A stretch of DNA of 64,000 nucleotides from Alteromonas naphthalenivorans (GCF_000213655.1 NC_015554.1:2914001-2978000), one strand, 5' to 3'. Positions 47,003 through 55,965 are shown, counted from the stretch's first letter. Notes: generated by a model not told the origin, from the letters alone. Made by a program: numbers and translations.

Positions 47003-47010
47003 GCTGCCTC

Positions 47011-48078
47011 CTAATGTACAAACGGCTCAAGGCCAGACAAACGCATTTTGGGTTCGAACTTAGGCACCTTTCTTGGTGCTATGCTGCTAACTGCCTCGGC
47101 AATAGCACGAATATGTTCTGGCGTACTGCCACAGCAGCCGCCTACAATATTCACTAATCCAGACTCTGCCCATTCTTTGATATGCTCGGCCATTTCAGGC
47201 GCTTCTAAATCATATTCGCCAAACTCGTTGGGTAAACCCGCATTGGGGTGAGCAGAGACAAGGCACTCGCTAATGGTAGAGACTTCTTCAACATATTGGC
47301 GTAACAAGTCAGGCCCCAAAGCGCAATTTAAGCCAAACGAAAACGGGCTAATGTGGCGCATTGAATAATAAAAGGCTTCAGAGGTTTGCCCCGAAAGCGT
47401 TCTGCCTGAGGCATCGGTAATGGTGCCTGAAATCATCACTGGCAAATACTTACCTAGTTTTTCGAACACGGTTTCCACGGCGAAAGCTGCCGCTTTAGCA
47501 TTTAGCGTATCGAAAATGGTTTCAAGCATAATCAAATCTACGCCGCCTTCGATTAGCGCTTCGGTAGACTCTGTATAGGCTTCTACTAAGGCGTCGAAAG
47601 TCACGTTGCGCTTACCTGGGTCGTTAACATCAGGAGAGATAGACGCAGTACGATTCGTTGGGCCTAATACACCAGCGACAAATCTGGGTTTATCAGGGGT
47701 TTTCGCTGTGAACTCATCAGCGGCTTTTCTGGCTAATTTAGCGGCAGCAATATTGATGTCTCTAGACTGCGCTTCCATGTCGTAATCGGCCATGGCTATT
47801 GTGGTAGCATTAAACGTATTGGTCTCAACGATATCGGCGCCAGCTTCAAAGTAATCACAATGAATTTGATAAATAATATCCGGCTGTGTAATGGCTAAAA
47901 GGTCGTTGTTGCCTTTCACATCACAGTGCCAATCGGCAAACTGGGTACCACGGTAATCTTCTTCTTCCAGCTTATGCTGCTGGATCATGGTTCCCATCGC
48001 ACCATCTAATACAAGAATACGTTGTTGTGCAGCGCGTAGCAGTGTTGCTTGGGCGCTAGAAACTGGATGTTGACTCAC
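47011..48078 (-). CDS. Methionine synthase, homocysteine-binding domain (first part of split MetH)
   Basis: 355 residues: the homocysteine S-methyltransferase barrel of Met[21 protein letters not shown] starts it. The zinc ligands are visible as the Cys in GLNCALGP and the CC pair in [10 protein letters not shown]. It ends with the linker [10 protein letters not shown], at which full-length MetH would continue into [10 protein letters not shown]. Here a TAG stop follows, then a fresh ribosome site and GTG for the second gene 8 bp later. The neat domain border and the good ribosome site argue for a real gene split, not a sequencing error. It lies 3 bp after metA in the same operon. Confidence 0.95.
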   Translation of the reverse strand: MSQHPVSSAQATLLRAAQQRILVLDGAMGTMIQQHKLEEEDYRGTQFADWHCDVKGNNDLLAITQPDIIYQIHCDYFEAGADIVETNTFNATTIAMADYDMEAQSRDINIAAAKLARKAADEFTAKTPDKPRFVAGVLGPTNRTASISPDVNDPGKRNVTFDALVEAYTESTEALIEGGVDLIMLETIFDTLNAKAAAFAVETVFEKLGKYLPVMISGTITDASGRTLSGQTSEAFYYSMRHISPFSFGLNCALGPDLLRQYVEEVSTISECLVSAHPNAGLPNEFGEYDLEAPEMAEHIKEWAESGLVNIVGGCCGSTPEHIRAIAEAVSSIAPRKVPKFEPKMRLSGLEPFVH

Positions 48079-48081
48079 GCG

Positions 48082-49020
48082 TTACCTCTTTGGCTGTGAT
48101 TTTTCAGCTAACTGATTTAAGTCATATGGCGTTGTTTGGTAAACATAGTAGTTTAACCAGTTCGTAAAAAACAGACTCCCGTGGGAGCGCCATCTGACGA
48201 TAGGTGGCTTGGTCGGATCGTTATCCGTAAAATAGTTTTTGGGTATAGACGGTGTCTGCCCTGCCTTTACGTCTCTAAAATATTCATCGCCAAGGGTATC
48301 AGCATCGTATTCTGGATGCCCCGTAACAAACACCATGCGCTTATCTTCTGAGGCGACAATATAAGCGCCTACTTCTTCAGACTCTGCCACCACATGCAGT
48401 CCATCTACACTATTGTAATTCGCGGTATCGATATGACCATAGCGAGAATGAGGCGCATAGAATACCGGGTCGAAGCCACGCAATAATTCATTATGGGGGT
48501 CGTTTACTTTGTGCTCGAACACGCCTGAAAATTTTTCTTTGCGCAGCGTGCGGGTAAAGTTATAAAAATGGTACATAGCAGCATGTGCAGCCCAGCATAA
48601 ATATAGCGTGGAGTTAACGTGACGCTGTGCCCATTCTAAAATGGTAGTCATGGTATCCCAGTACTTTACGTCTTCGTATTTCAACAATGCTAGAGGAGCA
48701 CCAGTCACGATAAGCCCATCGTACTTTTTGTCTGCCACTTGTGAAAAGTCGTGATAGAAAGCATCCATGTGAGACTGAGGGGTATTTTTGGGTGCCTGAC
48801 TATCGATGCGAATAAAATCTACATCAATTTGAAGTGGAGTGTTGGAAAGTAATCTCAACAGCTGTACTTCAGTCTCAATTTTATTAGGCATCAAGTTTAA
48901 GATACCCACTTTAAGAGGACGTATATCCTGATTCGCCGCCCTATTGCTCTCCATGGTGAAGATGTTTTCGCCCAACAACACATTCTGCGCAGGCAGTTGT
49001 TCTGGTATACGAATTGGCAT
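48082..49020 (-). CDS. metA: Homoserine O-acyltransferase (MetA family)
   Basis: 312 residues, aligning without gaps to E. coli MetA over the N-terminal half. Catalytic residues: Cys142 in LYLCWAAHAAMY, and the His/Glu pair in VTGHPEYD. It activates homoserine with an acyl-CoA in the first committed step of methionine synthesis. Residue 111, reported to decide succinyl-CoA (Gly) against acetyl-CoA (Glu), is Ala here (TGAPLA), so the acyl donor is not certain. GGAG precedes the ATG. First gene of metA-metH1-metH2-DUF938, with MetJ-type boxes over its promoter. Confidence 0.95.
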   Translation of the reverse strand: MPIRIPEQLPAQNVLLGENIFTMESNRAANQDIRPLKVGILNLMPNKIETEVQLLRLLSNTPLQIDVDFIRIDSQAPKNTPQSHMDAFYHDFSQVADKKYDGLIVTGAPLALLKYEDVKYWDTMTTILEWAQRHVNSTLYLCWAAHAAMYHFYNFTRTLRKEKFSGVFEHKVNDPHNELLRGFDPVFYAPHSRYGHIDTANYNSVDGLHVVAESEEVGAYIVASEDKRMVFVTGHPEYDADTLGDEYFRDVKAGQTPSIPKNYFTDNDPTKPPIVRWRSHGSLFFTNWLNYYVYQTTPYDLNQLAEKSQPKR

Positions 49021-49030
49021 AGAAGGCTCC

Positions 49031-49050
49031 AGTCATAAGTTACTATGACT
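49031..49050. promoter_or_regulatory. Inverted repeat in the metA leader
   Basis: AGTCATA-N6-TATGACT lies 11 bp before the metA ATG, just outside the ribosome site. It could form a leader hairpin or be a protein site. Confidence 0.45.
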
Positions 49051-49051
49051 G

Positions 49052-49080
49052 TATTGTGGCAATTACCACACAGATGTCAA
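49052..49080 (-). promoter_or_regulatory. metA promoter
   Basis: On the minus strand: TTGACA, 17 bp, ACAATA. The -35 is perfect and the -10 is poor. The met boxes overlap the upstream edge of the -35, as expected for repression. Confidence 0.6.
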
Positions 49081-49101
49081 CATCTTTACGTCTAGACGTC
49101 T
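49078..49101. promoter_or_regulatory. Tandem met boxes (MetJ operator)
   Basis: Consecutive 8-mers CAACATCT (5/8), TTACGTCT (6/8) and AGACGTCT (8/8) match the MetJ consensus AGACGTCT, with weaker 8-mers on each side. Tandem contiguous boxes are what cooperative MetJ-SAM binding needs. metJ itself is not in the window. Confidence 0.8.
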
Positions 49102-49120
49102 AAACGGACGTTTAATTACA

Positions 49121-49561
49121 TTACCCAGAAGGGGATTGTTTGTGTACCATAAATAACATTTCTGCTTCGGCACGAGGAATATCACAAGCCTCCATCACTT
49201 CCTCGATACTAGCGCCTTGCTTTACTAACTCGGCCGCTCGCTGATAAAGCCTTAGGGAGGGATCCTGGAGTTTTAGTTCACGAATCTGATTTTCGAAGTC
49301 ATCTTGTTTAGTTTGAAGGGCTTGTAGATGGCGAGTGACCACTAAGCTTCTGGTTTGTGCTTCATTTTGTTGATGACCAAAATCTCGAATTTGGGTATCC
49401 ATGTCATCGGTTCTACGCGTTACCAGGTCTTGCAGTTCGCTTAATGCCGCATGTGTTTTTCGCTCTTTAAACGTCAGCCATATTGCAAAAACACCAAGTG
49501 CTATCACAAGCGCAAGCAATATAAGTTCGTTGATTGTTGGAGCAATAAACTGCAGATCCAT
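49121..49561 (-). CDS. DUF2802 domain protein
   Basis: 146 residues: one N-terminal membrane helix (ELILLALVIALGVFAIWLTF), a coiled-coil (about 30-95), then a conserved C-terminal segment LYQRAAELVKQGASIEEVMEACDIPRAEAEML that looks like a small helix-turn-helix-like module. This family is usually found next to cheW at the end of polar flagellar/chemotaxis operons, as here, but its role is not known. An intrinsic terminator separates it from cheW. The ATG has a weak ribosome site. Confidence 0.85.
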   Translation of the reverse strand: MDLQFIAPTINELILLALVIALGVFAIWLTFKERKTHAALSELQDLVTRRTDDMDTQIRDFGHQQNEAQTRSLVVTRHLQALQTKQDDFENQIRELKLQDPSLRLYQRAAELVKQGASIEEVMEACDIPRAEAEMLFMVHKQSPSG

Positions 49562-49602
49562 ATGCGAAGAAGCCTTAATTCGTACCTATGTAAACCGGAA
49601 AT

Positions 49603-49631
49603 AAAAAAGGCAGATAACTTAGTTACCTGCC
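49603..49631 (-). terminator. Intrinsic terminator after cheW
   Basis: GGCAGATAACT pairs with AGTTACCTGCC (one G-U) around one T, followed on the minus strand by six T. It is 20 bp after the cheW stop and precedes the DUF2802 gene. Confidence 0.9.
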
Positions 49632-49650
49632 CTTTAGACGTGTAGGTTGA

Positions 49651-50142
49651 CTAAATTGAACTTAGTTCATCCCACTCTTCGTCACTTAAAAGCTTGTTTA
49701 AATCCACGAGAATAAGAAGCTCACCGTCTCGGTTGCTTACACCTTGGATAAACTTAGCACTTTCTTCAGTACCCACGTTTGGCGCACTGTCAATTTCAGA
49801 CGAGCGAAGGTAAACCACCTCAGCCACGCTATCAACAAGTATACCCACGACTTGTTCATCAGACTCGATGATCACAATACGGGTATTGTCCGTTATTTCT
49901 GTTGGTGGTAATCCAAAACGTGCACGTGTATCTATGACCGTAACAACATTACCACGTAGGTTAATGATACCTAGTACGTAGTCAGGTGCGCCGGGTACAG
50001 GTGCAATTTCAGTGTAACGCAATACCTCTTGTACTTGCATTACGTTAATACCGTATGTTTCCTCACCTAAGCGGTATGTCACCCATTGAAGGACTTCATC
50101 GTTACTATCGGTGGTATTACTGTTCGTTCTTTCGTCGCTCAT
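49651..50142 (-). CDS. cheW: Chemotaxis coupling protein CheW
   Basis: 163 residues from the ATG at 50142 (MSDERTNSNTTD), with AGG upstream. It links chemoreceptors to CheA. SH3-like fold motifs: VTYRLGEETYGINVMQVQEVLRY, PDYVLGIINLRGNVVTVIDTR and VGILVDSVAEVVYL. It overlaps the ParP-like gene end, so it is translated with it. Confidence 0.96.
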   Translation of the reverse strand: MSDERTNSNTTDSNDEVLQWVTYRLGEETYGINVMQVQEVLRYTEIAPVPGAPDYVLGIINLRGNVVTVIDTRARFGLPPTEITDNTRIVIIESDEQVVGILVDSVAEVVYLRSSEIDSAPNVGTEESAKFIQGVSNRDGELLILVDLNKLLSDEEWDELSSI

Positions 50143-50968
50143 GAACCTGGCTCCCAATACTCGGTGTCTGGTCGTTACTGCCTAAGCCTTTGTTAAGCAT
50201 AGATATTAATTCGTTAACGTCAATTAACGCGCACATTTTCTCTTTAACCATCCCCGCTAACCAGGGACGCTTACCGGTAGACTCACGCCATTTGACGTCA
50301 GCTTTTGCCAAGGTGACCGTGTTAACCAGTTTCTCACTGGCCAATCCCCACGAACTATCCCCTAACATAATAAGATATCGGTAGTTCAATGACTCTGCGA
50401 GACTCTCATCATACTTTTCTGGCATGACCCATCTTGCAGAATCTACAACGCTAAGCTTCTCTTCGCGATGTATCATTACCCCCATGAACCAATCCGGCTT
50501 CCCAAATAGAGGGCCTATCTTTTCAATCTGATGTATACCACCTAGGGTGGTTAATGGCACTGCTAATGTTAACCCTGCCACTTCAAAAAATAATGCCTGA
50601 AAATTATTTTCGAGGCTGTCGACCAACAATGCTTTTTCTAAAGGTTGCTCCTCTTCTGAAGAGGCATCGACTGATTCAGCAGTCTCATTATCTATTTCAT
50701 TGTAGTCGCTTTTTTCGTATTGCGTAGTTTCTTCGACATCTTTGCCTGTGCTAGATGACACTGCTTCAATAATGGCTTCTTCAACCACTACTTGTTCAGT
50801 GGTAGGTGCTTCATCAAATGTGGCTTCTTCGGCTAACGTTTGCACCGCTTGCTCAAGCAATTTTGCCGTTCGCGCAGTCACGTCTGCCGGATCATCTGGC
50901 TCTTTTAATAGGCTATCGAGATAAGCCTCTACAACGTCTTCCCGTGCAAAAGGTCCTTGATTGCTCAT
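50117..50968 (-). CDS. ParP-like CheW-domain protein (polar chemotaxis array)
   Basis: 283 residues. The N-terminal third is acidic and low complexity (EEATFDEAPTTEQVVVEEA). A CheW-like domain occupies about 125-265 (LFFEVAGLTLAVPLTTLGGI, WFMGVMIHREEKLSVVD, LAGMVKEKMCALIDVNELI). In Vibrio the protein in this position, ParP, ties CheA arrays to the pole with ParC. The location directly after a ParC-like gene and before cheW supports this. Sequence identity with Vibrio ParP is not tested. Confidence 0.82.
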   Translation of the reverse strand: MSNQGPFAREDVVEAYLDSLLKEPDDPADVTARTAKLLEQAVQTLAEEATFDEAPTTEQVVVEEAIIEAVSSSTGKDVEETTQYEKSDYNEIDNETAESVDASSEEEQPLEKALLVDSLENNFQALFFEVAGLTLAVPLTTLGGIHQIEKIGPLFGKPDWFMGVMIHREEKLSVVDSARWVMPEKYDESLAESLNYRYLIMLGDSSWGLASEKLVNTVTLAKADVKWRESTGKRPWLAGMVKEKMCALIDVNELISMLNKGLGSNDQTPSIGSQVHERRKNEQ

Positions 50969-50974
50969 CTAACT

Positions 50975-51739
50975 TTACTTCTCCAAAACCTCAAGTAACT
51001 TGCTATAAGCCGTTACCCCTCGGGTTTTCGGGTATGCTGCGGAAATTGGCAACTGTACTAAACTCGCATCTCTAAAATGCGTATCTACGGGAATTACACC
51101 TTGCCAAACCCGCTCTCCATAATCGCTCATTAAACGCTTTCTAGATTCAAGCGCCGCGTTAGTGCGTTTGTCGAACATAGTAGGAATAATCACAGTGTCA
51201 AAAGACTTTTGAAGAGAGCGCCCCATTATTTCCATAGTGCGTATCATTCTGTCTAAGCCTTTCAGCGCCAAATACTCTGTTTGTGTCGGCACTATCACTT
51301 TATTGCATGCTGCCAATGCGTTGACCATAAGTACACCAAGTACTGGCGGACAATCAATAATGACCACATCAAATTCTTTCTCTACTTTGGCCAGCGCTTT
51401 TTTTAGCACTAAGCCCATTCCTTGCTCGCTACCCATTGTTCTGTCTAATGTGGCTAGCGCCATGGTAGCGGGCAAAACGTACAAATTATCTAGCTTAGTT
51501 GGACACAAACAGTCCATGACCATATCGGCAGTAATTTCAGAAGACTTAATAAAAATGTCGTAGACAGATTGACTGAGTAACTCTGCGTCTATGCCAAAAT
51601 AGTAACTCAATGAGGCGTGGGGATCGGTGTCGACCATCAATACCCGCTTCCCGCGTTGAGCTAACAAACCACCTAAGGTTACTGTTGTTGTTGTTTTACC
51701 AACTCCGCCTTTCTGGTTTGCAACTGTCCACACCTTCAT
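50975..51739 (-). CDS. ParA-family ATPase, ParC-like (polar chemotaxis positioning)
   Basis: 254 residues from the ATG at 51739 (MKVWTVANQKGGVGKTTT); the deviant Walker A KGGVGKTT starts at residue 10, and DTDPHASLSYYFGID and IDCPPVLGVLMVNALAA follow. It belongs to the ParA/Soj-type ATPases encoded inside chemotaxis operons, called ParC in Vibrio, which place chemotaxis arrays at the cell pole. It is unlikely to be a plasmid or chromosome partition gene, since no parB or parS is nearby. Confidence 0.88.
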   Translation of the reverse strand: MKVWTVANQKGGVGKTTTTVTLGGLLAQRGKRVLMVDTDPHASLSYYFGIDAELLSQSVYDIFIKSSEITADMVMDCLCPTKLDNLYVLPATMALATLDRTMGSEQGMGLVLKKALAKVEKEFDVVIIDCPPVLGVLMVNALAACNKVIVPTQTEYLALKGLDRMIRTMEIMGRSLQKSFDTVIIPTMFDKRTNAALESRKRLMSDYGERVWQGVIPVDTHFRDASLVQLPISAAYPKTRGVTAYSKLLEVLEK

Positions 51740-51810
51740 CGTTTTAATTCCCAGCTTATATTTACTTGGGTTGTCATTCACTCACAGGCAATACTATCGC
51801 TGCGCTTAGG

Positions 51811-52941
51811 CTATGTCATTTCGGTTAAGATACAGCTGCTCATATCATCTATATCAATACTGTTAACCGATATGTTTGCAACAGCTACCGCTTGAGGCAT
51901 GCCATAAACAACACATGAATCCTGATCTTGCGCCCAAATAGTGGCACCGTTGTCTTTCATCAACCGGCAACCTTCTCGCCCATCTGCACCCATACCAGTT
52001 AATATAATACCCAATAAATCGCCACCATAAGCTTTGGCCAGCGAACCGAAGGTTAAATCAACACTCGGCTTATAGTTTATTTTATCAGACGGGTTAGCGT
52101 CGGTAATTACTACTTTCTTATGAGAGCCTGAACTCTCTATCAACATTTGTTTACCGCCGGGCGCTAAATAAGCGCAACCTGGTTTCAATATGTCACCATG
52201 TTCAGCTTCTTTAACCGCAATATCGCAATGTGAATTAAGTCGCTGTGCGAATGCGTTAGTAAAAGTGCCTGGCATATGTTGCACCAACACAATTGGATAA
52301 GGAAAGTCTGATGGCAGTGCTACCAGTATCTTCTGCAATGCCACTGGTCCACCCGTAGATGCTCCAATTGCTAAACACTTATACCTTTTACCAGAAGCCT
52401 TAATCGAGGAAACGGTGGGCTGCCTCGTGGCATCTTTCCTTCCGCTAAGTAGATTAGAACTCTTGAAAAACGCTGGTTTCGGCGCGTTATCAGGAAACTT
52501 CCTACTTTCAATACGCTTTAATACAGGGCGTTTTATACCGACACCACGCCGTGCAATCAATCTTACTTTTGTACACAGCAGTCGTGCTGCGTCTTTACGG
52601 TCTTGGGCGATATCTTCGAATTTCTTTGGTAGAAAATCTAATGCTCCGGCTTCTAACGCATCTAGGGTCGCTTGTGCACCATGGTGCGTAAGCGACGAAA
52701 ACATCAAAATAGGCACGGGCCGTTTTTCCATAATGGCTTTTACCGCTGAAATGCCATCCATTATCGGCATTTCCACATCCATTGTGACTACATCAGGTAG
52801 CAGTGTATCTATTTTATCTAGTGCATCTTGCCCGTTACGAGCTTCACCAATAACTTCAAGCTCTCTGTCATCGTCGAGAATCTCGCGAACTCGACGACGA
52901 TAAAAAGTAGAATCGTCCACGACCAGGACTTTAAAGACCAT
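51811..52941 (-). CDS. cheB: Chemotaxis response regulator methylesterase/deamidase CheB
   Basis: 376 residues: receiver at 1-120 (phosphorylation Asp in VTMDVEMPIMDG), linker, then the methylesterase at about 185-372, with the catalytic Ser in IGASTGGPVA, His in VLVQHMPG and the late Asp in LTGMGADGREG. It removes methyl groups from the chemoreceptors to allow adaptation. cheR is not in this window. It is 30 bp after cheA in the operon. Confidence 0.97.
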   Translation of the reverse strand: MVFKVLVVDDSTFYRRRVREILDDDRELEVIGEARNGQDALDKIDTLLPDVVTMDVEMPIMDGISAVKAIMEKRPVPILMFSSLTHHGAQATLDALEAGALDFLPKKFEDIAQDRKDAARLLCTKVRLIARRGVGIKRPVLKRIESRKFPDNAPKPAFFKSSNLLSGRKDATRQPTVSSIKASGKRYKCLAIGASTGGPVALQKILVALPSDFPYPIVLVQHMPGTFTNAFAQRLNSHCDIAVKEAEHGDILKPGCAYLAPGGKQMLIESSGSHKKVVITDANPSDKINYKPSVDLTFGSLAKAYGGDLLGIILTGMGADGREGCRLMKDNGATIWAQDQDSCVVYGMPQAVAVANISVNSIDIDDMSSCILTEMT

Positions 52942-52971
52942 GGATGTTAATTTCCTATTTGTTACGCCGTT

Positions 52972-55188
52972 TTACTTTAAGGGCTTTTTAGCATAACGCT
53001 TCAGTAAGCTAGGAACATCTAAGATGAGTGCAATTCCACCGTCGGATGTGATAGTTGCTCCCGCCATACCTGGCGTTCCTTGTAATAAGGCATCTAATGG
53101 TTTTATCACCACTTCTTCTTGGCCTATTAGCGCATCAACAACAAATCCAACTTGCTGGGTGCCTATTTGAACCACGACGACGTGACCTTTTTCTTTGCTT
53201 ATATTTTTAGGTCCGCGGATCAACCATTCTCCGAGGAAGAACAGTGGTATCGCTTTAGAACGAACTATCATGGTTAATTGGCCATCAACCGTATTGGTTT
53301 TCTTGATGTCCATATTGATAATTTCGTTGACCGCACCTAACGGTAACGCGAACGTTTGTTTCCCAACCACAATCATTAGGGTCGGTAATATTGCAAGCGT
53401 GAGTGGGACTTTAATATCGAGTCGAGTACCTTTCCCAAGCTGGGAATCAATATTAATAGTACCGTTAAGCTGGTTAATTTTTGTTTTAACCACATCCATG
53501 CCTACACCACGGCCCGAGATATCACTAATCTCAGTTTTCGTTGAGAAACCAGGTGCAAAAATAAGATTGAACGCTTCAACATCAGACATACGCGCAGCCG
53601 CATCGGCGTCTAAAACACCTCGGCTTATAGCAATCTCTTTCAGTTTTTCAGCATCCATCCCCTTACCATCATCTTCAATGGTAAGTAAGATATGGTCACC
53701 TTCCTGAGAAGCCGATAATCTCACGGTCCCCATTCGGGTTTTACCTGTAGCAGCACGGTCATCAGGCATTTCAATACCATGATCCACTGAGTTTCTTACT
53801 AAGTGAACTAAGGGATCAGCCAATGCTTCTACCAAGTTTTTATCTAAATCTGTCTCTTCACCTTCCAATTCCAAGGTAATTTCTTTTTTCAAACTACGTG
53901 CTAAGTCTCGAACAACGCGAGGGAAGCGGCCAAACACTTTCTTAATTGGCTGCATACGGGTTTTCATAACCGCACCCTGCAAATCACCCGTCACCACATC
54001 TAGGTTAGCAATTGCCTTCGACATACTTTCGTCGGCATTGGTTATTCCTAAACTCAGCAAACGATTTCGTACTAATACTAACTCGCCAACCATATTCATA
54101 ATTTGGTCTAGGCGCTTGGTATCAACACGAACTGTAGTTTCTGCTTGAGGAGGTGCTGGGGTTGCTTTTTTGTCGTCTTTCTTAGCCGCTGGTTTAGCGG
54201 GCTCTGACGCTTTTTTAGCTGCTGGACTAGGCGCTGGCGCTTTTGCGGCAGGCGTTGATTTAGCCGGCGTACTAGCGGCAGATTGCTCTGCCTTGGCTTT
54301 CTGAATTGCTTCTGTCGCCTTTTTATCTACGGGCGGCGTATTTGCTGCTGGTTCAGCACCTTGCGCTGTAGGGCCTTGTCCTGAACCATGTAATTGGTCA
54401 AGCAATGCTTCAAATTCATCGTCGGTAATTTCTTCACCGCTAGGCGCTGCCGCTTTCGGCGCAGCTACAGGCGCTGGTTCTTCTTCTTTGAATTTACCTT
54501 TACCGTGCAATTCGTCTAGCAGTGCTTCAAATTCATCGTCGGTAATATCATCACCTGAACCACCAACCGCGGGGGCTGCCGCTTTTGGTTCTGCTTTCGC
54601 AGATTTACCTGGGGCATTTGAACCATGAAGTTCATCCAGCAAGGCTTCAAATTCATCTTCAGAAATCTCGTCGATGCCGCCATCGCTACTTGCGGCAGGC
54701 GCTTCAGGTACAGGCGCTTCTTCTAACGCGAATTCTTCTTCGGCAGCGGGGACTTCAGCCGCTTCACTACTGTCACCAAAGATGTTTTCGTCTGGGGTTT
54801 CTGGGGTGCTTAACTTATGCAGCAAATCAACTAACTTTGCGTCTGCAGGAATTAGTGGTTCTTGCGCTTTAACACGCTCAAACATATCGACTACTACATC
54901 GGTGGCCTGAAGAATGGTATCCATTAATTCAGGCGTAAGAGTACGTTGTCCGTTTCGCATTACATCGAAAACGTTTTCTGCACCATGGCAAATTTCAACT
55001 AATTCGGTAAGCGACAAAAAGCCGGCGCCACCTTTTACGGTATGGTAACCACGGAAGATAGCATTCAGTAAATCTGCATCTTCAGGATTATTTTCCAGAT
55101 CAACGAGCTGTTCTTGTAATTGTTCAAGGATCTCCCCAGCTTCAACTAGAAAGTCCTGTAATATATCCTCGTCAACATCAAACGCCAT
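52972..55188 (-). CDS. cheA: Chemotaxis histidine kinase CheA
   Basis: 738 residues: N-terminal HPt (phosphorylated His in RGYHTVKGGAGFL), then a long linker at about 120-350. The linker holds three copies of an acidic motif ITDDEFEALLDELHG-like (first one ISEDEFEALLDELHG) between Ala/Pro-rich stretches. Dimerisation, ATPase (LVRNSVDHGIE, DDGKGMD, SGRGVGMDVV) and C-terminal CheW-like domains follow. The repeated DEFEALLD peptides in the linker could dock CheY, CheB or ParP. Confidence 0.97.
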   Translation of the reverse strand: MAFDVDEDILQDFLVEAGEILEQLQEQLVDLENNPEDADLLNAIFRGYHTVKGGAGFLSLTELVEICHGAENVFDVMRNGQRTLTPELMDTILQATDVVVDMFERVKAQEPLIPADAKLVDLLHKLSTPETPDENIFGDSSEAAEVPAAEEEFALEEAPVPEAPAASSDGGIDEISEDEFEALLDELHGSNAPGKSAKAEPKAAAPAVGGSGDDITDDEFEALLDELHGKGKFKEEEPAPVAAPKAAAPSGEEITDDEFEALLDQLHGSGQGPTAQGAEPAANTPPVDKKATEAIQKAKAEQSAASTPAKSTPAAKAPAPSPAAKKASEPAKPAAKKDDKKATPAPPQAETTVRVDTKRLDQIMNMVGELVLVRNRLLSLGITNADESMSKAIANLDVVTGDLQGAVMKTRMQPIKKVFGRFPRVVRDLARSLKKEITLELEGEETDLDKNLVEALADPLVHLVRNSVDHGIEMPDDRAATGKTRMGTVRLSASQEGDHILLTIEDDGKGMDAEKLKEIAISRGVLDADAAARMSDVEAFNLIFAPGFSTKTEISDISGRGVGMDVVKTKINQLNGTINIDSQLGKGTRLDIKVPLTLAILPTLMIVVGKQTFALPLGAVNEIINMDIKKTNTVDGQLTMIVRSKAIPLFFLGEWLIRGPKNISKEKGHVVVVQIGTQQVGFVVDALIGQEEVVIKPLDALLQGTPGMAGATITSDGGIALILDVPSLLKRYAKKPLK

Positions 55189-55200
55189 GCGCCCGCTCCC

Positions 55201-55965
55201 CTAAAAACCTAAGCTAGACAAAAGATCATCTACGTCATCTTGGCCAGATACCACATCATCGCGTTGGTCTGCATCAATAATTGGACCTTCGGCTTCGACA
55301 CTATCGATCTTGTTAACTTTTTCGACTTTCGCTTCCAATGGCTTGTCTTGCTCCGCCTGTTCGGGTTCACCGAACATCGTCAGCATATTAACTAAGCTAT
55401 CTTCCACTTCTTTTACGAGTTCAATCACTCTGCGAATAACTTGACCGGTAAGATCTTGATAACCTTGTGCCATTAACACTTCGGTAAGCAATGATGTAAG
55501 CTTAGCTGATTGTTTCGATCCGTCTTCTAGCAATTCGTCTAAATCTGCACATAAAACTTTGAATTCGCCCAACTCAAGTTGACGATTCATCAGTTTCTTC
55601 CATTCCGGCATAATTTTTTCGATACGGGTAGAGAGCACTTCAGCAATTGGCATACTCTCTTCAACTGCGTCCATGGTGGTATTGGCAGCTTTTTCCGTTT
55701 CTTCGATAACGTACATCAGTCGCGTTTGCGCATCAGGAATGTCATCAACGGTTAAATTTTTAATACGTTCATCGATTTGGAAGTTATTCAACGAGTCATG
55801 AAGTTGACGCGTTAATTTACCCACTTCAGCAAAGAGCTCAATGGACTCTTTCATCGAAACAGCTTCTAAGACAGCGTTCGCTGATGCGTTATCGCCCTCT
55901 TCAAGATACGCTACCAATTTTTTGGCTTCTTCGAGCGTTATGGAGACACTTTCATTTGTCGACAT
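55201..55965 (-). CDS. cheZ: CheY-phosphate phosphatase CheZ
   Basis: 254 residues, mostly helical. The catalytic-helix motif is VLMAQGYQDLTGQVIRRVIELV, with the active-site Asp and Gln in DLTGQ. The C-terminal acidic tail ends DDVDDLLSSLGF, the CheY-binding peptide. It dephosphorylates CheY-P. It lies between cheY and cheA, the normal order in polar-flagellate Gammaproteobacteria. Confidence 0.96.
   Translation of the reverse strand: MSTNESVSITLEEAKKLVAYLEEGDNASANAVLEAVSMKESIELFAEVGKLTRQLHDSLNNFQIDERIKNLTVDDIPDAQTRLMYVIEETEKAANTTMDAVEESMPIAEVLSTRIEKIMPEWKKLMNRQLELGEFKVLCADLDELLEDGSKQSAKLTSLLTEVLMAQGYQDLTGQVIRRVIELVKEVEDSLVNMLTMFGEPEQAEQDKPLEAKVEKVNKIDSVEAEGPIIDADQRDDVVSGQDDVDDLLSSLGF

Noticed and set aside
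44378-47010. metH break as a simple pseudogene or frameshift
   Set aside because: The break lies exactly at the domain border, both parts keep all catalytic residues, and the second part has its own AGGAGG and start codon.
50975-51739. Plasmid or chromosome partition parA
   Set aside because: It lies in a che operon without parB or parS, and matches the ParC-type chemotaxis ATPase context.
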